Assembly (NCBI RefSeq): GCF_029223885.1
Contig: NZ_CP119409.1
Location: forward strand, 1,080,001-1,144,000
DNA length: 64,000 bases
Direction: 5' to 3'
DNA from: Pararhizobium gei
GTDB lineage: Bacteria > Pseudomonadota > Alphaproteobacteria > Rhizobiales > Rhizobiaceae
The notes under the pieces are model-generated. The model made no database searches. It was given only the letters and a program-made list of their open reading frames with translations, and was not told the origin of the DNA. Shown piece by piece: positions 10,364 to 20,327 of the stretch. Within the stretch, counting starts at the first letter, position 1. Each line of letters starts with the position of its first letter. Position numbers and translations under genes: made by a program.

Positions 10364-11548
10364 GTGGCCGAACAGTTTGACACAGTGATCATCGGCGCCG
10401 GCGCTGCCGGCATGATGGCAGCAATCGAGGCCGGCAAGCGAGGGCGTCGCGTCCTTGTGCTCGACCACGCCAAGGCACCCGGCGAAAAAATCCGCATCTC
10501 CGGCGGCGGCCGCTGCAACTTCACCAATCTTCATACGGCGCCAAGAAATTTTCTCTCCGAAAATCCCCATTTCTGTAAGTCGGCGCTGGCGCGTTATACG
10601 CCGCAGGATTTTATCGCGCTGATCGAGCGGCATGGCATAGCATGGCATGAAAAGACGCTTGGCCAGCTTTTCTGCGACGACAGCGCCAAGGATATCGTCC
10701 GGATGCTGTTGACCGAAATGAAGAACGCCGGCGTGGTGCTGCGGCTTGGCACCGAAGTTCGATCCGTCGAAAAGTCACTGTCGGGTTTTCGCACGGCAAC
10801 AGTCGAGGGGGACGTCGAAAGCCGGTCGCTGGTCATCGCCACCGGTGGCAAATCGATCCCGAAGATGGGCGCAACGGGTTTTGCCTACAGGATTGCCGAA
10901 CAGTTCTCGTTGCCCCTCGTGGAAACCCGCCCCGGACTTGTGCCCTTGACCGTCGATCCCGCTCAACTCGAAAGTTTGAGCGCCCTGTCGGGCGTCGCCG
11001 TCGAGGCCGAGGTGCGCTCAGGCAAAACTGCGTTTGAGGAGGCCATTCTCATAACGCATCGCGGCTTGAGCGGGCCGGCTATCCTGCAGATTTCGTCCTA
11101 TTGGCGCGAAGGCGGCGTCATCCGGCTCAGCCTTCTGCCCGGGAGCGACATTGCGGCGCACCTGAAGGCGGCCCGCCGCGAAAACGGCCGGCAGGCGCTG
11201 CAGAAACCACTTGGCGAGCATTTGCCCAAAAGATTGGCGCAGTTCTTCGTGGAGGCTGCAGGCATGAGCAACCGCCCGCTGGCAGACCTCTCAGACAAGG
11301 CGATCGACGCATTCTGTCTGCGGATCAAGGACTGGACGATCACGCCTGCAGGCTCGGAAGGATACCGCACCGCGGAGGTCACGCTCGGCGGCATCGACAC
11401 GCGAGCGCTGGATAGCCGGACCATGCAGGCCCGCGACATGCCCGGCCTCTTTTTTATCGGTGAATGCGTCGATGTCACCGGCTGGCTCGGCGGTTATAAT
11501 TTCCAATGGGCCTGGGCGTCCGGATATTCTGCGGGGCAGGCGGCCTGA
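10364..11548 (+). CDS. NAD(P)/FAD-dependent oxidoreductase, BaiN/RdsA (YhiN, HI0933) family
   Basis: 394-residue flavoprotein starting at a GTG (10364); an in-frame TAG just upstream excludes a longer start, and the AGGAGG-like tract is unusually far away (about 18 bp). N-terminal FAD motif VIIGAGAAGMMAAIEAGKRG followed by GEKIRISGGGRCNFTN, and C-terminal FIGECVDVTGWLGGYNFQ, are diagnostic of the HI0933 family. The E. coli member has been linked to dihydrouridine formation in 23S rRNA; that role is transferred knowledge, not visible here. Confidence 0.88.
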   Translation: MAEQFDTVIIGAGAAGMMAAIEAGKRGRRVLVLDHAKAPGEKIRISGGGRCNFTNLHTAPRNFLSENPHFCKSALARYTPQDFIALIERHGIAWHEKTLGQLFCDDSAKDIVRMLLTEMKNAGVVLRLGTEVRSVEKSLSGFRTATVEGDVESRSLVIATGGKSIPKMGATGFAYRIAEQFSLPLVETRPGLVPLTVDPAQLESLSALSGVAVEAEVRSGKTAFEEAILITHRGLSGPAILQISSYWREGGVIRLSLLPGSDIAAHLKAARRENGRQALQKPLGEHLPKRLAQFFVEAAGMSNRPLADLSDKAIDAFCLRIKDWTITPAGSEGYRTAEVTLGGIDTRALDSRTMQARDMPGLFFIGECVDVTGWLGGYNFQWAWASGYSAGQAA

Positions 11549-11733
11549 AGCAAGGCGAAAGCGGTATGAGCCTTCAGCCATTCTTAAGATATCTGGCGGA
11601 ACTTGCTCAAGGGAACACATGATCGACGCAGCCCGACATCGAATATTCTTCCTCGACAGAATTATGACATGAATTGGCTGGCAGTTGGGATGGACCTGAA
11701 CTATCGTTGCTTTGGTCAGAAGGACATGATGCC

Positions 11734-11883
11734 ATGAACCAGAATCGCAGCCATTCCAAAAGCCCTGCTGTCGCGATTGCGAAGGCAGAAGAGAGCAAAG
11801 CTTCGCTGGCGGTCAAGTTCAGCGTCATCGCGATGTGTGCTTTGACGGCGCTCGCCGCGCTGCCGGCGTTTTGGTCGTTCTGA
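11734..11883 (+). CDS. Small membrane protein, unknown
   Basis: 49-residue open frame in a 611-bp gap between the flavoprotein and the first chemotaxis gene. It has AAGGA about ten bases before the ATG, a polar N-terminal half, and one hydrophobic segment near the C-terminus (VIAMCALTALAALPAFWSF). This is the look of a one-span small membrane protein. No family is recognised and the rest of the gap shows nothing clear. Confidence 0.4.
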   Translation: MNQNRSHSKSPAVAIAKAEESKASLAVKFSVIAMCALTALAALPAFWSF

Positions 11884-12160
11884 CGCTCGCCGATCCGACC
11901 TCGTTCCTGTCCTTTCCGGATTGACCGGGCCGCTGTCCGGTTCAATCGATTTATACAAATATTAAGCGTTGCGGGTGGAGAATGCACGGCAACGGAGTCT
12001 GCCGTGATTTCGCCCCTGGCAGGGCGGTCATGCAATGAATGCCTGGCAGGCTGACGGCGAGACGCCGTATGTTTCAGTCGAAATCCATCAGCCTGTTTGC
12101 GCGCCGGGGGAGCCTTTGCGGCTCGAGAGCGTAAACGCGGCTGCGAGCCGAGGTGCGTAT

Positions 12161-14686
12161 ATGTTCATCGACAAGATTCTTGCCCGCTTCAAGATCCAGA
12201 CCAAGGTGCTGCTGTTCATCCTGCCCTTCGTCGTCAGCATCTGCGCTGTCGGCATCACTGGCCTTTACGCATCGGGCCTGCTGCAGGGACGCATGGAGAT
12301 TTCCAACAGCGTTCTCCAGTCGCTGAGCGGCTTCAAGGATGTCTATGCAGGCATGAACGCCTTTCTCCAGGATGCGAGCGAGAAGAGCCGCGAGGATGTG
12401 CTGCGCAAGATCGTCGATCAGCGTGCCGTTCTCGAAGCTACCCGCGCCCAGATGGAAAGTGCCGAGGGCGCCAGCGAGCTCGACAGCGCCATTGACGGAA
12501 CCGCCAGGATCGGAGATCGCGTCACCGGACTCTGGAAGCTCAACGAGGACGAAAAAGGCCTGCGCAAGGCGATCAACGCCAGCCTGCGCATCCTCTTGTC
12601 GACGCAGATGAAGCTGGTCGACGAGGCAATGTCGATGGAACGCACTGTCCGCAACGACGAGAATGCAGCAAAGAAGCTTCTCCGCGAGGCCGAACGGCTG
12701 ACGGCGGCCAGCGAAAGTCTCGTGACGGTCAGTTCCGCATTCGCTCGCGCGGCCACCCCCGAAGACAAGATCAGGGTGGCAAAGGATAGCCTGGCCGAGT
12801 TGCAAAAACTGCAGGTGCGTATGGCGTCCGGACTGCCGTCCAGCCAGAAGGCCGTGATCGAAACGTTCAAAAATACTGTCGGCGAGATCGCCTCGCTACT
12901 GGGCAACGGCGATTTCAGTGACGAGAACGCAAAGACGATTGGCCGGCTGCTTGCACGCTTCCGCCAGACGAGCATTCAACTCAACGCCGCAGCCGGTATC
13001 AAGATGCGCGACGCAACCACCACCTTCGGCAAGCTTGATGCGCCGCTGGTCAAGGCCAATGCCGTGCTTGATAACACGCGGTTGATGGTCAGCGCCGTCT
13101 ATTCCATCCGGCTCGCCGCTGCAAGTTTCCTCGAAACATCCGATGAGACGAGTCACACGCGTCTTCAGCGCGAACTCAGTGTCCTAATGCAAGAGGCGCA
13201 GTCTCTCTCTCATTCCGCGCCGGAACTCGATCTTTTCGCGACACTCGCGGAAAAGATCAAGCCGCTGACGGAGAAGATCGAGAGCGACAGCCAGTCGCTG
13301 ATCGCTGTAAGCGCCGGACGGCAAAAGGAATTTGCCACCGCTGCAGCAACGATCGACAGCATCTGGGCACAACTCGTTACCTTCGCGGAAAACCAGAAGA
13401 CAAACGCCGCCGTCGAGCGCGAGCGGGCAAACCGGGTCTCGGTGATAGCCACCATTGGCGGCGTTCTGATTGCGCTGGTTGCCGGCGGCGCGCTGGTCCT
13501 CACGCTGAAAGGCCCGATCGGCCGTATCACCGCGGCGATGCGCGGACTGGCGGACGGAGCGCTCGATACCACGATCGATGGCAATGGACGCCGCGACGAA
13601 ATCGGCGACATGGCCCGCGCGCTCGGAGTGTTCAAGGAAAACGCCCTGTCGAAGGTCCGGATCGAAGTCGAGAGCGAAGAACAGCGCACCAAGGCGGAAG
13701 CCGACCGGAGGCGCAACGACGACGAAAAGCACGCTCTTGACCAGCAGATCGATTTTGCTGTCAGCCAGCTTGCCGCAGGCCTCGGCCGGTTGGCGCAAGG
13801 AGACTTGTCGCAGCAGATCGACACACCTTTTACAGGTCGGCTTGAACAGTTGCGCATGGATTTCAACGGCTCGATTATCCGTTTGCAGGATACGCTTCTG
13901 CAGATCCGCAACAATGCCCTGTCGATCCAGCGCAGCGGCAGCGAAATGCATGCTTCCGCGGACTCGCTGTCCAAGCGCACCGAAGCGCAGGCGGCCTCGC
14001 TTGAGGAAACCGCGGCAGCCGTCGATCAGATCACCGTCACGGTCCGCTCGTCCGCCGAGCGTGCCCATGAGGCCAATGTGGCCGTGAGCCATACGAAGAA
14101 GAGCGCCGATAGCTCGGCGGTCGTGGTGACCAGCGCCATCGCCGCTATGGGCCGTATCGAGGATGCCTCGCGCCAGATCGAGCAGATCATCGAGGTCATC
14201 GACGAGATCGCCTTCCAGACCAATCTTCTCGCTCTGAATGCCGGCATCGAGGCCGCACGCGCCGGCGATGCGGGCAAGGGGTTTGCCGTCGTCGCCCAGG
14301 AAGTGCGCGAACTGGCGCAGCGATCGGCGGGTGCCGCGCGCGAAATCAAGGAACTGATCAACAAATCGACGTCGGAAGTCAGTTCTGGTTCGCAGCTTGT
14401 TCAGGAAACCGGGGCCGTCCTCGCTTCCATCAGCCAGCAGATCGTTGCCGTCAGCGGCCATGTCGAGATGATCGCGACCGCCAGCCGGGACCAGGCTGCC
14501 GCGCTGCATGAGGTCAATGGCTCGGTTAACCAGATGGATCAGATGACTCAGCAGAATGCCGGCATGGTCGAGCAGGCGACGATGGCCAGTCGCGAGCTGG
14601 CCAATCAGGCGGATACTCTGATGATGCTGGTCGAGCAGTTCCGCCTAGAGCCGGTCAATGCCGACCGCAGGCTTCGCGCAGCCTGA
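12161..14686 (+). CDS. Methyl-accepting chemotaxis protein with long periplasmic sensor
   Basis: 841 residues from the ATG at 12161 (GAGGT eight bases upstream); a frame open from 12035 adds an N-terminus without membrane or domain character. Layout: TM1 about 16-37, an unusually long mainly helical periplasmic region of about 385 residues, TM2 about 426-448, a HAMP domain, and the cytoplasmic signalling hairpin with tip [20 protein letters not shown] near residue 680. The sensor has no recognisable Cache or 4HB signature. A strong terminator follows at 14727, separating it from the next MCP gene. Confidence 0.92.
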   Translation: MFIDKILARFKIQTKVLLFILPFVVSICAVGITGLYASGLLQGRMEISNSVLQSLSGFKDVYAGMNAFLQDASEKSREDVLRKIVDQRAVLEATRAQMESAEGASELDSAIDGTARIGDRVTGLWKLNEDEKGLRKAINASLRILLSTQMKLVDEAMSMERTVRNDENAAKKLLREAERLTAASESLVTVSSAFARAATPEDKIRVAKDSLAELQKLQVRMASGLPSSQKAVIETFKNTVGEIASLLGNGDFSDENAKTIGRLLARFRQTSIQLNAAAGIKMRDATTTFGKLDAPLVKANAVLDNTRLMVSAVYSIRLAAASFLETSDETSHTRLQRELSVLMQEAQSLSHSAPELDLFATLAEKIKPLTEKIESDSQSLIAVSAGRQKEFATAAATIDSIWAQLVTFAENQKTNAAVERERANRVSVIATIGGVLIALVAGGALVLTLKGPIGRITAAMRGLADGALDTTIDGNGRRDEIGDMARALGVFKENALSKVRIEVESEEQRTKAEADRRRNDDEKHALDQQIDFAVSQLAAGLGRLAQGDLSQQIDTPFTGRLEQLRMDFNGSIIRLQDTLLQIRNNALSIQRSGSEMHASADSLSKRTEAQAASLEETAAAVDQITVTVRSSAERAHEANVAVSHTKKSADSSAVVVTSAIAAMGRIEDASRQIEQIIEVIDEIAFQTNLLALNAGIEAARAGDAGKGFAVVAQEVRELAQRSAGAAREIKELINKSTSEVSSGSQLVQETGAVLASISQQIVAVSGHVEMIATASRDQAAALHEVNGSVNQMDQMTQQNAGMVEQATMASRELANQADTLMMLVEQFRLEPVNADRRLRAA

Positions 14687-14726
14687 TGAACTCTTCCTGA
14701 CGGCCGCTCGCCGGTCGAGATGAGCA

Positions 14727-14765
14727 ATGCTTTCGACCCGCGCCTTTGCGGGTCGAAAGCATTTT
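14727..14765 (+). terminator. Rho-independent terminator
   Basis: A perfect 15-bp stem (14727-14741 with 14748-14762), six-base loop, then TTTT. It lies 40 bp after the first MCP gene and would stop transcription before the second. Confidence 0.85.
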
Positions 14766-14916
14766 AGCTCGATATCGCTGGCGCCTCACCTGATATGGTT
14801 TCGAGGGACAACGCGATATTCATGTCGAAGCTGCGAATGTTGGGCTTGGTTCTCATCTTTTTTTAAAGTTTTTAATTCAAATTTATTATTGATATTAGGT
14901 CCACGAAAGTTGCGCT

Positions 14917-16758
14917 ATGTTCCGTTTTTTCCATTCTTCCGTCGTTACGCAGTTGGTCATCATCACGCTCGGTCTGATCTTCCTCAGCATTGCGACGATC
15001 GCAGTCTCCCTGAATTATAACTTGCGCAGCAATGTCATGACAGACGCGTCGCAGGATGCCCGCGATGCCAGTCTTGCCATGGCCGAGCTTTATACCTTGA
15101 AAATTTCCGATGCGAAAATCGAGGTGAGGGACGGCGTGCTTTCTAAGGTCACGCAGGACAGGATTGCCGCCCTTCCTGATCATGAGCTTGTAGATCGCAC
15201 GGCGGAAACGATTGGCGGTGTTGCAACGATTTTTGACAAGCAGGGAGCCGACTATGTTCGTGTCTCGACGAATGTGAAAAAGGAAAACGGTGATCGCGCC
15301 GTCGGCACCAAGCTCGCCGTTGATCACCCGGCGCAGGCGGCCCTTGCGAAGGGAGAGGCCTATTACGGCCCAGCAGTGCTGTTTGGGCGTGATTTCATCA
15401 CCGGTTATTTCCCGGTCAAGGATGCTGCGGGCGTCAATGTCGGCATGCTGTTCATCGGCATCCCAACGGAAGTTTATTTCACCAAGATCAATGACTTGCA
15501 GTATCTGATCCTGGCCATCGGAACGGGCGTGATGATCGTTATGGGCATTCTTGCCTATATCGCCGTGCGCGCATCGATGCGGCCGCTGAGCATTCTCACC
15601 GGCTCGGTCGAGACCATTTCCGCTGGAAATCTCGACGTCTCCGTGCCGTATCTCGTCAAGAAGAACGAGTTCGGCGGCATCGCCCGTGCGCTTGCCGTCT
15701 TCCGCGAAAATGCCTTGTCGAAGCGGCATATGGAGGTCGAAGGCGAAAAGCACCGGCTTGAAACAGACCAGGAACGCACACGCCGGGATGTGGAAAAACG
15801 TGAGATGGATGGCCAGATCGAGTTTGCGGTGAACGCGCTTGCAGATGGCCTTGGCCGCCTGTCCAAGGGCGATCTGACACGCCAGATCGATACGCCCTTC
15901 GTTGGCCGCCTTGAGCAGTTGCGCACCGACTTCAACAGCTCACTGACGCGCCTGCGAGAAACCTTGTCCCACATTCGCGACAATGCCCAGGAAATCCAGC
16001 GCAATGGCGGCCGCATGCTGTCGTCTGCAGACGCCCTGTCGAAACGCACTGAAGCGCAGGCTGCGTCGCTTGAAGAAACGGCGGCAGCCGTTGAAGAGAT
16101 TACGGTTACCGTCAAATCCTCCTCGGGACGTGCGCAGGAAACCAACCGCGCTGTCGCTGAGACCAAGAGGAGCGCGGACAGTTCGGCCGGTGTCGTCTCC
16201 AACGCCATTGCAGCGATGGGCAGAATCGAGGACGCCTCGCGTGAGATTGAGCAGATCATCGAGGTTATCGACGATATTGCCTTTCAGACAAACCTTCTGG
16301 CGTTGAATGCTGGGATCGAGGCTGCCCGCGCCGGCGATGCAGGCAAGGGTTTTGCCGTCGTTGCGCAGGAAGTTCGCGAACTGGCGCAGCGTTCGGCTAC
16401 GGCCGCCCGTGAAATCAAGACGCTGATCGAGAAATCCACCAGCGAAGTCAGCACCGGTTCGGCCCTCGTGCAGGAAACCGGAACCGTGCTTGCCTCGATC
16501 AGCACGCAAATCATGGCTATCAGCCAGAATGTTGAAATGATCGCGACTGCAAGCCGCGATCAGTCCGCCGCGCTGCAGGAGGTCAACACATCTGTCAACC
16601 AGATGGATCAGATGACTCAGCAGAATGCCGCCATGGTGGCCGATACGACCAATGCCAGCCGTGAACTGGCAGGTGAGGCCGATATGCTGATGAGCCTGGT
16701 GGAGCAGTTCAAGATCAGCGCGGACAGAGGCAACGATCGCCTGTCGAGAGCTGCCTGA
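14917..16758 (+). CDS. Methyl-accepting chemotaxis protein, Cache-type sensor
   Basis: 613 residues. TM1 about 12-32, a periplasmic domain of about 160 residues with features of the single-Cache/Cache_3 group ([52 protein letters not shown]), TM2 about 197-219, HAMP, then the signalling hairpin with [20 protein letters not shown] near residue 453. Cytoplasmic halves of this and the preceding MCP are closely similar, so they look like paralogues with exchanged sensors. An AT-rich 230-bp leader precedes it. Confidence 0.93.
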   Translation: MFRFFHSSVVTQLVIITLGLIFLSIATIAVSLNYNLRSNVMTDASQDARDASLAMAELYTLKISDAKIEVRDGVLSKVTQDRIAALPDHELVDRTAETIGGVATIFDKQGADYVRVSTNVKKENGDRAVGTKLAVDHPAQAALAKGEAYYGPAVLFGRDFITGYFPVKDAAGVNVGMLFIGIPTEVYFTKINDLQYLILAIGTGVMIVMGILAYIAVRASMRPLSILTGSVETISAGNLDVSVPYLVKKNEFGGIARALAVFRENALSKRHMEVEGEKHRLETDQERTRRDVEKREMDGQIEFAVNALADGLGRLSKGDLTRQIDTPFVGRLEQLRTDFNSSLTRLRETLSHIRDNAQEIQRNGGRMLSSADALSKRTEAQAASLEETAAAVEEITVTVKSSSGRAQETNRAVAETKRSADSSAGVVSNAIAAMGRIEDASREIEQIIEVIDDIAFQTNLLALNAGIEAARAGDAGKGFAVVAQEVRELAQRSATAAREIKTLIEKSTSEVSTGSALVQETGTVLASISTQIMAISQNVEMIATASRDQSAALQEVNTSVNQMDQMTQQNAAMVADTTNASRELAGEADMLMSLVEQFKISADRGNDRLSRAA

Positions 16759-16774
16759 TCTTGATGAAGTGATG

Positions 16775-16808
16775 AAAAGCCGGCGGGACGGGCGTTCCGC
16801 CGGCTTTT
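16775..16808 (+). terminator. Rho-independent terminator
   Basis: 12-bp perfect stem AAAAGCCGGCGG / CCGCCGGCTTTT, directly after the second MCP gene. The stem runs into T on both strands, so it could also end the minus-strand gene at 16828. Confidence 0.85.
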
Positions 16809-16827
16809 ATTTGCGAATGATCTTTCG

Positions 16828-17079
16828 TCAGCCGCGGCCCTGCGTCACAATGACGGGGATCAGCAGATCGCCCCAGTTTCCCTCGCCACCATGGTGTCGT
16901 GCCGAACGCACAAGCTCGACGGAAACGCCTGCATCCACGGCCTTCATGACCGCATGATTGAGTCTGTGCAGATCATTGGCCACCATGCGGATCATCGCCT
17001 GCTGTTCCGGTGTCATGGCGGAGGACTGTTCCTCGGCGCGTTCCTTGACCTGGGTCTTGATAGGGGCCTGGACTGTCAT
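16828..17079 (-). CDS. Conserved-looking small protein downstream of aceA, unknown
   Basis: 83 residues, AGGAGAAAT-type site before the ATG at 17079. Composition is charged and helical in the N-terminal half (TPEQQAMIRMVANDLHRLNHA), then SARHHGGEGNWGDLLIPV. No signal peptide or membrane segment. It follows aceA by about 100 bp on the same strand but a GC-rich hairpin lies between them. No function can be assigned. Confidence 0.65.
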   Translation of the reverse strand: MTVQAPIKTQVKERAEEQSSAMTPEQQAMIRMVANDLHRLNHAVMKAVDAGVSVELVRSARHHGGEGNWGDLLIPVIVTQGRG

Positions 17080-17130
17080 CGTATTTCTCCTCTTGTTCTA
17101 TTCGGGGTTCTTGAATGTGTCGGTTTAAGG

Positions 17131-17174
17131 CCCCTCCCTAACACTCCCCCTTTTGGGGAGGGGTTGGGGAGGGG
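17131..17174. repeat. C-rich/G-rich imperfect hairpin repeat
   Basis: CCCCTCCC(T)AACACTCCCCC, loop TTTT, then GGGGAGGGGTTGGGGAGGGG and TTTTCTTT. The two 20-base arms are near-complementary and the right arm is internally duplicated (GGGGAGGGG twice). It sits between aceA and the small downstream gene. Such elements are dispersed intergenic repeats in rhizobia and may also act as a terminator. Confidence 0.6.
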
Positions 17175-17180
17175 TTTTCT

Positions 17181-18470
17181 TTACTCCGCCGCAGGGCGGA
17201 ACTGGTCGTGCTCGGTCGATTCGTGCATGGCTGTCGTCGAGGACTTGCCGCCGGTGATCGCCATCGAGACTGCATCGAAATAGCCGGTGCCGACTTCGCG
17301 CTGATGCTTGGTCGCCGTGTAGCCGTTGACCTCGGCGGCGAATTCCGCTTCCTGCAGCTCCGAATAGGCCGCCATTTGGCGATCCTTGTAGCCGCGCGCC
17401 AATTCGAACATGCCGAAGTTCAGCTGGTGGAAGCCGGCAAGCGTGATGAACTGGAACTTGTAGCCCATGGCGCCCAGCTCGCGCTGGAACTTGGCGATCG
17501 TCGCATCGTCGAGGTTCTTCTTCCAGTTGAACGACGGCGAGCAATTATAGGCGAGCAGCTTGCCCGGATGGACCTTATGGACGCCTTCGGCGAATTTGCG
17601 GGCCTGTTCCAGGTCGGGCTTCGAGGTTTCGCACCAGATCAGGTCGCAGTTCGGTGCATAGGCGACGGCACGGGCGATGCAGGGCTCGATGCCGTTCTTC
17701 ACCTGATAAAAGCCCTCCACCGTGCGGCCGGCATCGTAATCGACGAAAGGCTGGTCGCGCTCGTCGATGTCAGAGGTCAAAAGCTTGGCGGCTTCCGCGT
17801 CGGTGCGGGCGATGACCAATGTCGGCGTACCCATGACGTCGGCTGCCAGGCGCGCGGCGTTGAGGTTGCGGATATGCGCCGCCGTCGGGATCAGAACCTT
17901 GCCGCCGAGATGGCCGCATTTCTTCTCCGAAGCGAGCTGATCCTCGTAGTGAACGCCGGCAGCGCCCGCCTCGATGAAGGCCTTCATGATCTCGAAAGCG
18001 TTGAGCGGCCCGCCAAAGCCTGCCTCGGCATCGGCGACGATCGGCGCGAACCATGTCTCGACGGAGAGGCCCTTGCCTTCCGAAGTTTCGATCTGGTCGG
18101 CGCGCTGGAGTGTGCGGTTGATGCGCTTGGCAAGTTCCGGTGCGGCGTTCGCGGGATAAAGCGACTGGTCCGGATACATGGCGGACGCCGTATTGGCATC
18201 GGCGGCGACCTGCCAGCCGGACAAATAAATCGCCTTCAGCCCGGCGCGGACCATCTGCATCGCCTGGTTACCGGAGAGCGCGCCCAGCGCATTCACGAAA
18301 TCCTCCTCGTGAATGAGCTGCCAAAGCCGGATCGCGCCCATTTCCGCCAACGTGTGATTGATCTGGACAGAGCCGCGCAAGCGCGTGACATCGTCGGCTG
18401 TATAGGGACGATCAATGCCGTCGAAACGGCCCTGCGGTGCCTTAGGAACCAGTTTGTAAAAATCAGTCAT
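17181..18470 (-). CDS. aceA: Isocitrate lyase
   Basis: 429 residues from the ATG at 18470 (GCAGGAG eight bases upstream); the frame runs further upstream but without a comparable start. Glyoxylate-shunt enzyme splitting isocitrate into glyoxylate and succinate. The catalytic loop [14 protein letters not shown] is at about residues 185-198 and [10 protein letters not shown] is present. Divergent from an ScfR-type regulator across a 226-bp AT-rich region with repeated TTTRCAA-like words. Confidence 0.97.
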   Translation of the reverse strand: MTDFYKLVPKAPQGRFDGIDRPYTADDVTRLRGSVQINHTLAEMGAIRLWQLIHEEDFVNALGALSGNQAMQMVRAGLKAIYLSGWQVAADANTASAMYPDQSLYPANAAPELAKRINRTLQRADQIETSEGKGLSVETWFAPIVADAEAGFGGPLNAFEIMKAFIEAGAAGVHYEDQLASEKKCGHLGGKVLIPTAAHIRNLNAARLAADVMGTPTLVIARTDAEAAKLLTSDIDERDQPFVDYDAGRTVEGFYQVKNGIEPCIARAVAYAPNCDLIWCETSKPDLEQARKFAEGVHKVHPGKLLAYNCSPSFNWKKNLDDATIAKFQRELGAMGYKFQFITLAGFHQLNFGMFELARGYKDRQMAAYSELQEAEFAAEVNGYTATKHQREVGTGYFDAVSMAITGGKSSTTAMHESTEHDQFRPAAE

Positions 18471-18544
18471 GAATATACTCCTGCGCTTTTCAGACTGGCA
18501 TGCGACCTTAATTCGATGCTTCATCCTGTTACTAATGCTGTCAT

Positions 18545-18686
18545 GAGTTTTACAATGCACTGCAAAAATCTACCAGAGAAAACACGCATTCTTATTTTTA
18601 AAGAGGTTATCTTGTCTTTTGTTTTACAGGCGCCTTTGTCATTTTGTAAATTATGTAAACAATGCTATCGGTCGAAAATTGTAAAA
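18545..18686. promoter_or_regulatory. Candidate operator region between aceA and the XRE regulator
   Basis: Several copies of a TTTRCA/TGYAAA word: an inverted repeat TTTTACA-N6-TGCAAAA at 18548-18567, TTTTACA at about 18622-18628, TTTTGTAAA and TGTAAAC at 18642-18660, and ATTGTAAAA near 18679. Regulators of the ScfR/RamB group bind TTTGCAAA-like sites near glyoxylate and short-chain acyl genes; assignment here is inference. Confidence 0.5.
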
Positions 18687-18696
18687 GGAATGACAA

Positions 18697-20106
18697 ATGG
18701 CCGAAAACAAAATATTTGCCGGCCCGCGTGTCCGGCGTATTCGCAACACTCTTTCCCTGACCCAGACGGCGATGGCGGAGGCGCTTGGCATTTCTCCCTC
18801 CTACCTCAATCTGATCGAACGCAATCAGCGACCCCTGACGGTACAGTTGCTGCTCAAGCTCGCTTCCGTTTACAAGGTGGATCTTGACGAGCTTCAGGGC
18901 GAAGCGTCCGGCAGCGTGGCTCAGTTGCGCGAAATGTTTTCCGATCCGCTGCTGGCAGGGGAGCTGCCCGGCGATCAGGAACTGATCGAGGTGGCCGAGG
19001 CAGCGCCCAATGCCGCATCGGGTGTCTTGAAACTCTATCGTGCCTATCGCGAGCAATCCGCGCGCCTGAAGGATCTCAGCAGTCTTCTGTCGGGCGAAGG
19101 CCATATTGCGGCCTTGTCGGATGCCCGTCTGCCGATGGATGAGGTGCGCGAATGCCTGGAGGCACGGCCCGGTCACTTCGCCCGGATCGATGAGGAGGCC
19201 GAAGCCCTCCATGTGCGGCTGTCACCCGGCGACGAACCTGCCGGTGCGTTGAAGGGCTGGCTGCGCCGCGAACACGGGCTCTTTGTCCGCACACTTCCCG
19301 TGCATGTCATGCCCGGACTGCGCCGCCGCTTCGACCGGCACTCCATGCGGCTGTTCCTGTCCGAAAGGCTGTCGCAACAGGATCAACTGCGTGAAATCGC
19401 AATCGAGGTGGCGCAGATCGCATTCCCGGAGGCAATCGCCGCTGAACTTGCGGATCTGGCATTGTCTTCGAATGAAGCGCGGCGGATCGCCCGGTTCGAA
19501 CTCACACGCTACGCCGCCCATGCGATTATGATGCCCTATGCCGCTTTTCTGTCGGCCGCCCAGCGGGCAAAATACGATCTGGACGTTCTGGCCGCCCGGT
19601 TCCAGGTCTCTTTCGAGCAGGTGGCGAGCCGGCTGGTGACGCTGCAGCGGCCGGGCGCCGTCGGTGTGCCCTTTTTCCTGATGGAGATCGATCATGCCGG
19701 AAACCGGCTGCGCAAGGCAGGCGCGCAGGGCTTTCCGCAAGCACGTTTCGCGGGCAACTGTCCAAAGCTGAACATTCATGCGGCCTTTCTGCAGGCCGGG
19801 CAGATTCTGGCCGATCATTTCGAAATCTTCGGGGGTGGGGAGTTTCTGGTGATCGCCCGAACCGCCAATGGCCCACGCGCCGATTTTCAGGAGCGGATCC
19901 GGCGCACGGCCATTCTTTTGGGCTGCGATGCTGTCCATGCGGCGGAGACCGTCTATGGAGCGGCGTCTTTACCGCATGTGGCCGGCGGTACGGCCTGCAG
20001 GTTATGTGAACGCCGGAGCTGTCTGGCGCGGGCCGAGCCGCCGGTGACGCGTCCCCTGGGACTTGACGAAATGGTCGCCGGTCTGAGTGCTTTCGATTTT
20101 CAGTAG
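18697..20106 (+). CDS. XRE-family regulator of the short-chain fatty acid (ScfR/RamB) type
   Basis: 469 residues. N-terminal helix-turn-helix at about 7-62 (LTQTAMAEALGISPSYLNLIERNQRPL), a central degenerate IrrE/ImmA-like region (RRIARFELTRYAAHAIMMPY; no HExxH is visible, so no peptidase activity is predicted) and the C-terminal DUF2083-like domain with several cysteines (CRLCERRSCLARAEPP). Divergent pairing with isocitrate lyase is typical of regulators that switch the glyoxylate shunt in response to acyl-CoAs. Confidence 0.88.
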   Translation: MAENKIFAGPRVRRIRNTLSLTQTAMAEALGISPSYLNLIERNQRPLTVQLLLKLASVYKVDLDELQGEASGSVAQLREMFSDPLLAGELPGDQELIEVAEAAPNAASGVLKLYRAYREQSARLKDLSSLLSGEGHIAALSDARLPMDEVRECLEARPGHFARIDEEAEALHVRLSPGDEPAGALKGWLRREHGLFVRTLPVHVMPGLRRRFDRHSMRLFLSERLSQQDQLREIAIEVAQIAFPEAIAAELADLALSSNEARRIARFELTRYAAHAIMMPYAAFLSAAQRAKYDLDVLAARFQVSFEQVASRLVTLQRPGAVGVPFFLMEIDHAGNRLRKAGAQGFPQARFAGNCPKLNIHAAFLQAGQILADHFEIFGGGEFLVIARTANGPRADFQERIRRTAILLGCDAVHAAETVYGAASLPHVAGGTACRLCERRSCLARAEPPVTRPLGLDEMVAGLSAFDFQ

Positions 20107-20327
20107 GAAACGGCCTCCATTTAACGTTGCATTCCGGCTCTGAAAAGATTGGATATTCGCTGCCTGGGCGTCATGGCAGGATCTCTTGCGCATGTACGCG
20201 GATTTCACAGGAAAGCGCTTGTGGTTGCCCGAAAACCTGCCTAACTTCCCCAGGCATACAGGCGGAACCGGTAGGCGCGCAGCGCTGAAGCGCCACGATG
20301 GGCTTTATAATAATAAAGGGGAATGCG

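Noticed and set aside
17208..18887. 559-codon plus-strand open frame
   Set aside because: Mostly antisense to aceA and then overlaps the regulator start; the peptide shows no domain character.
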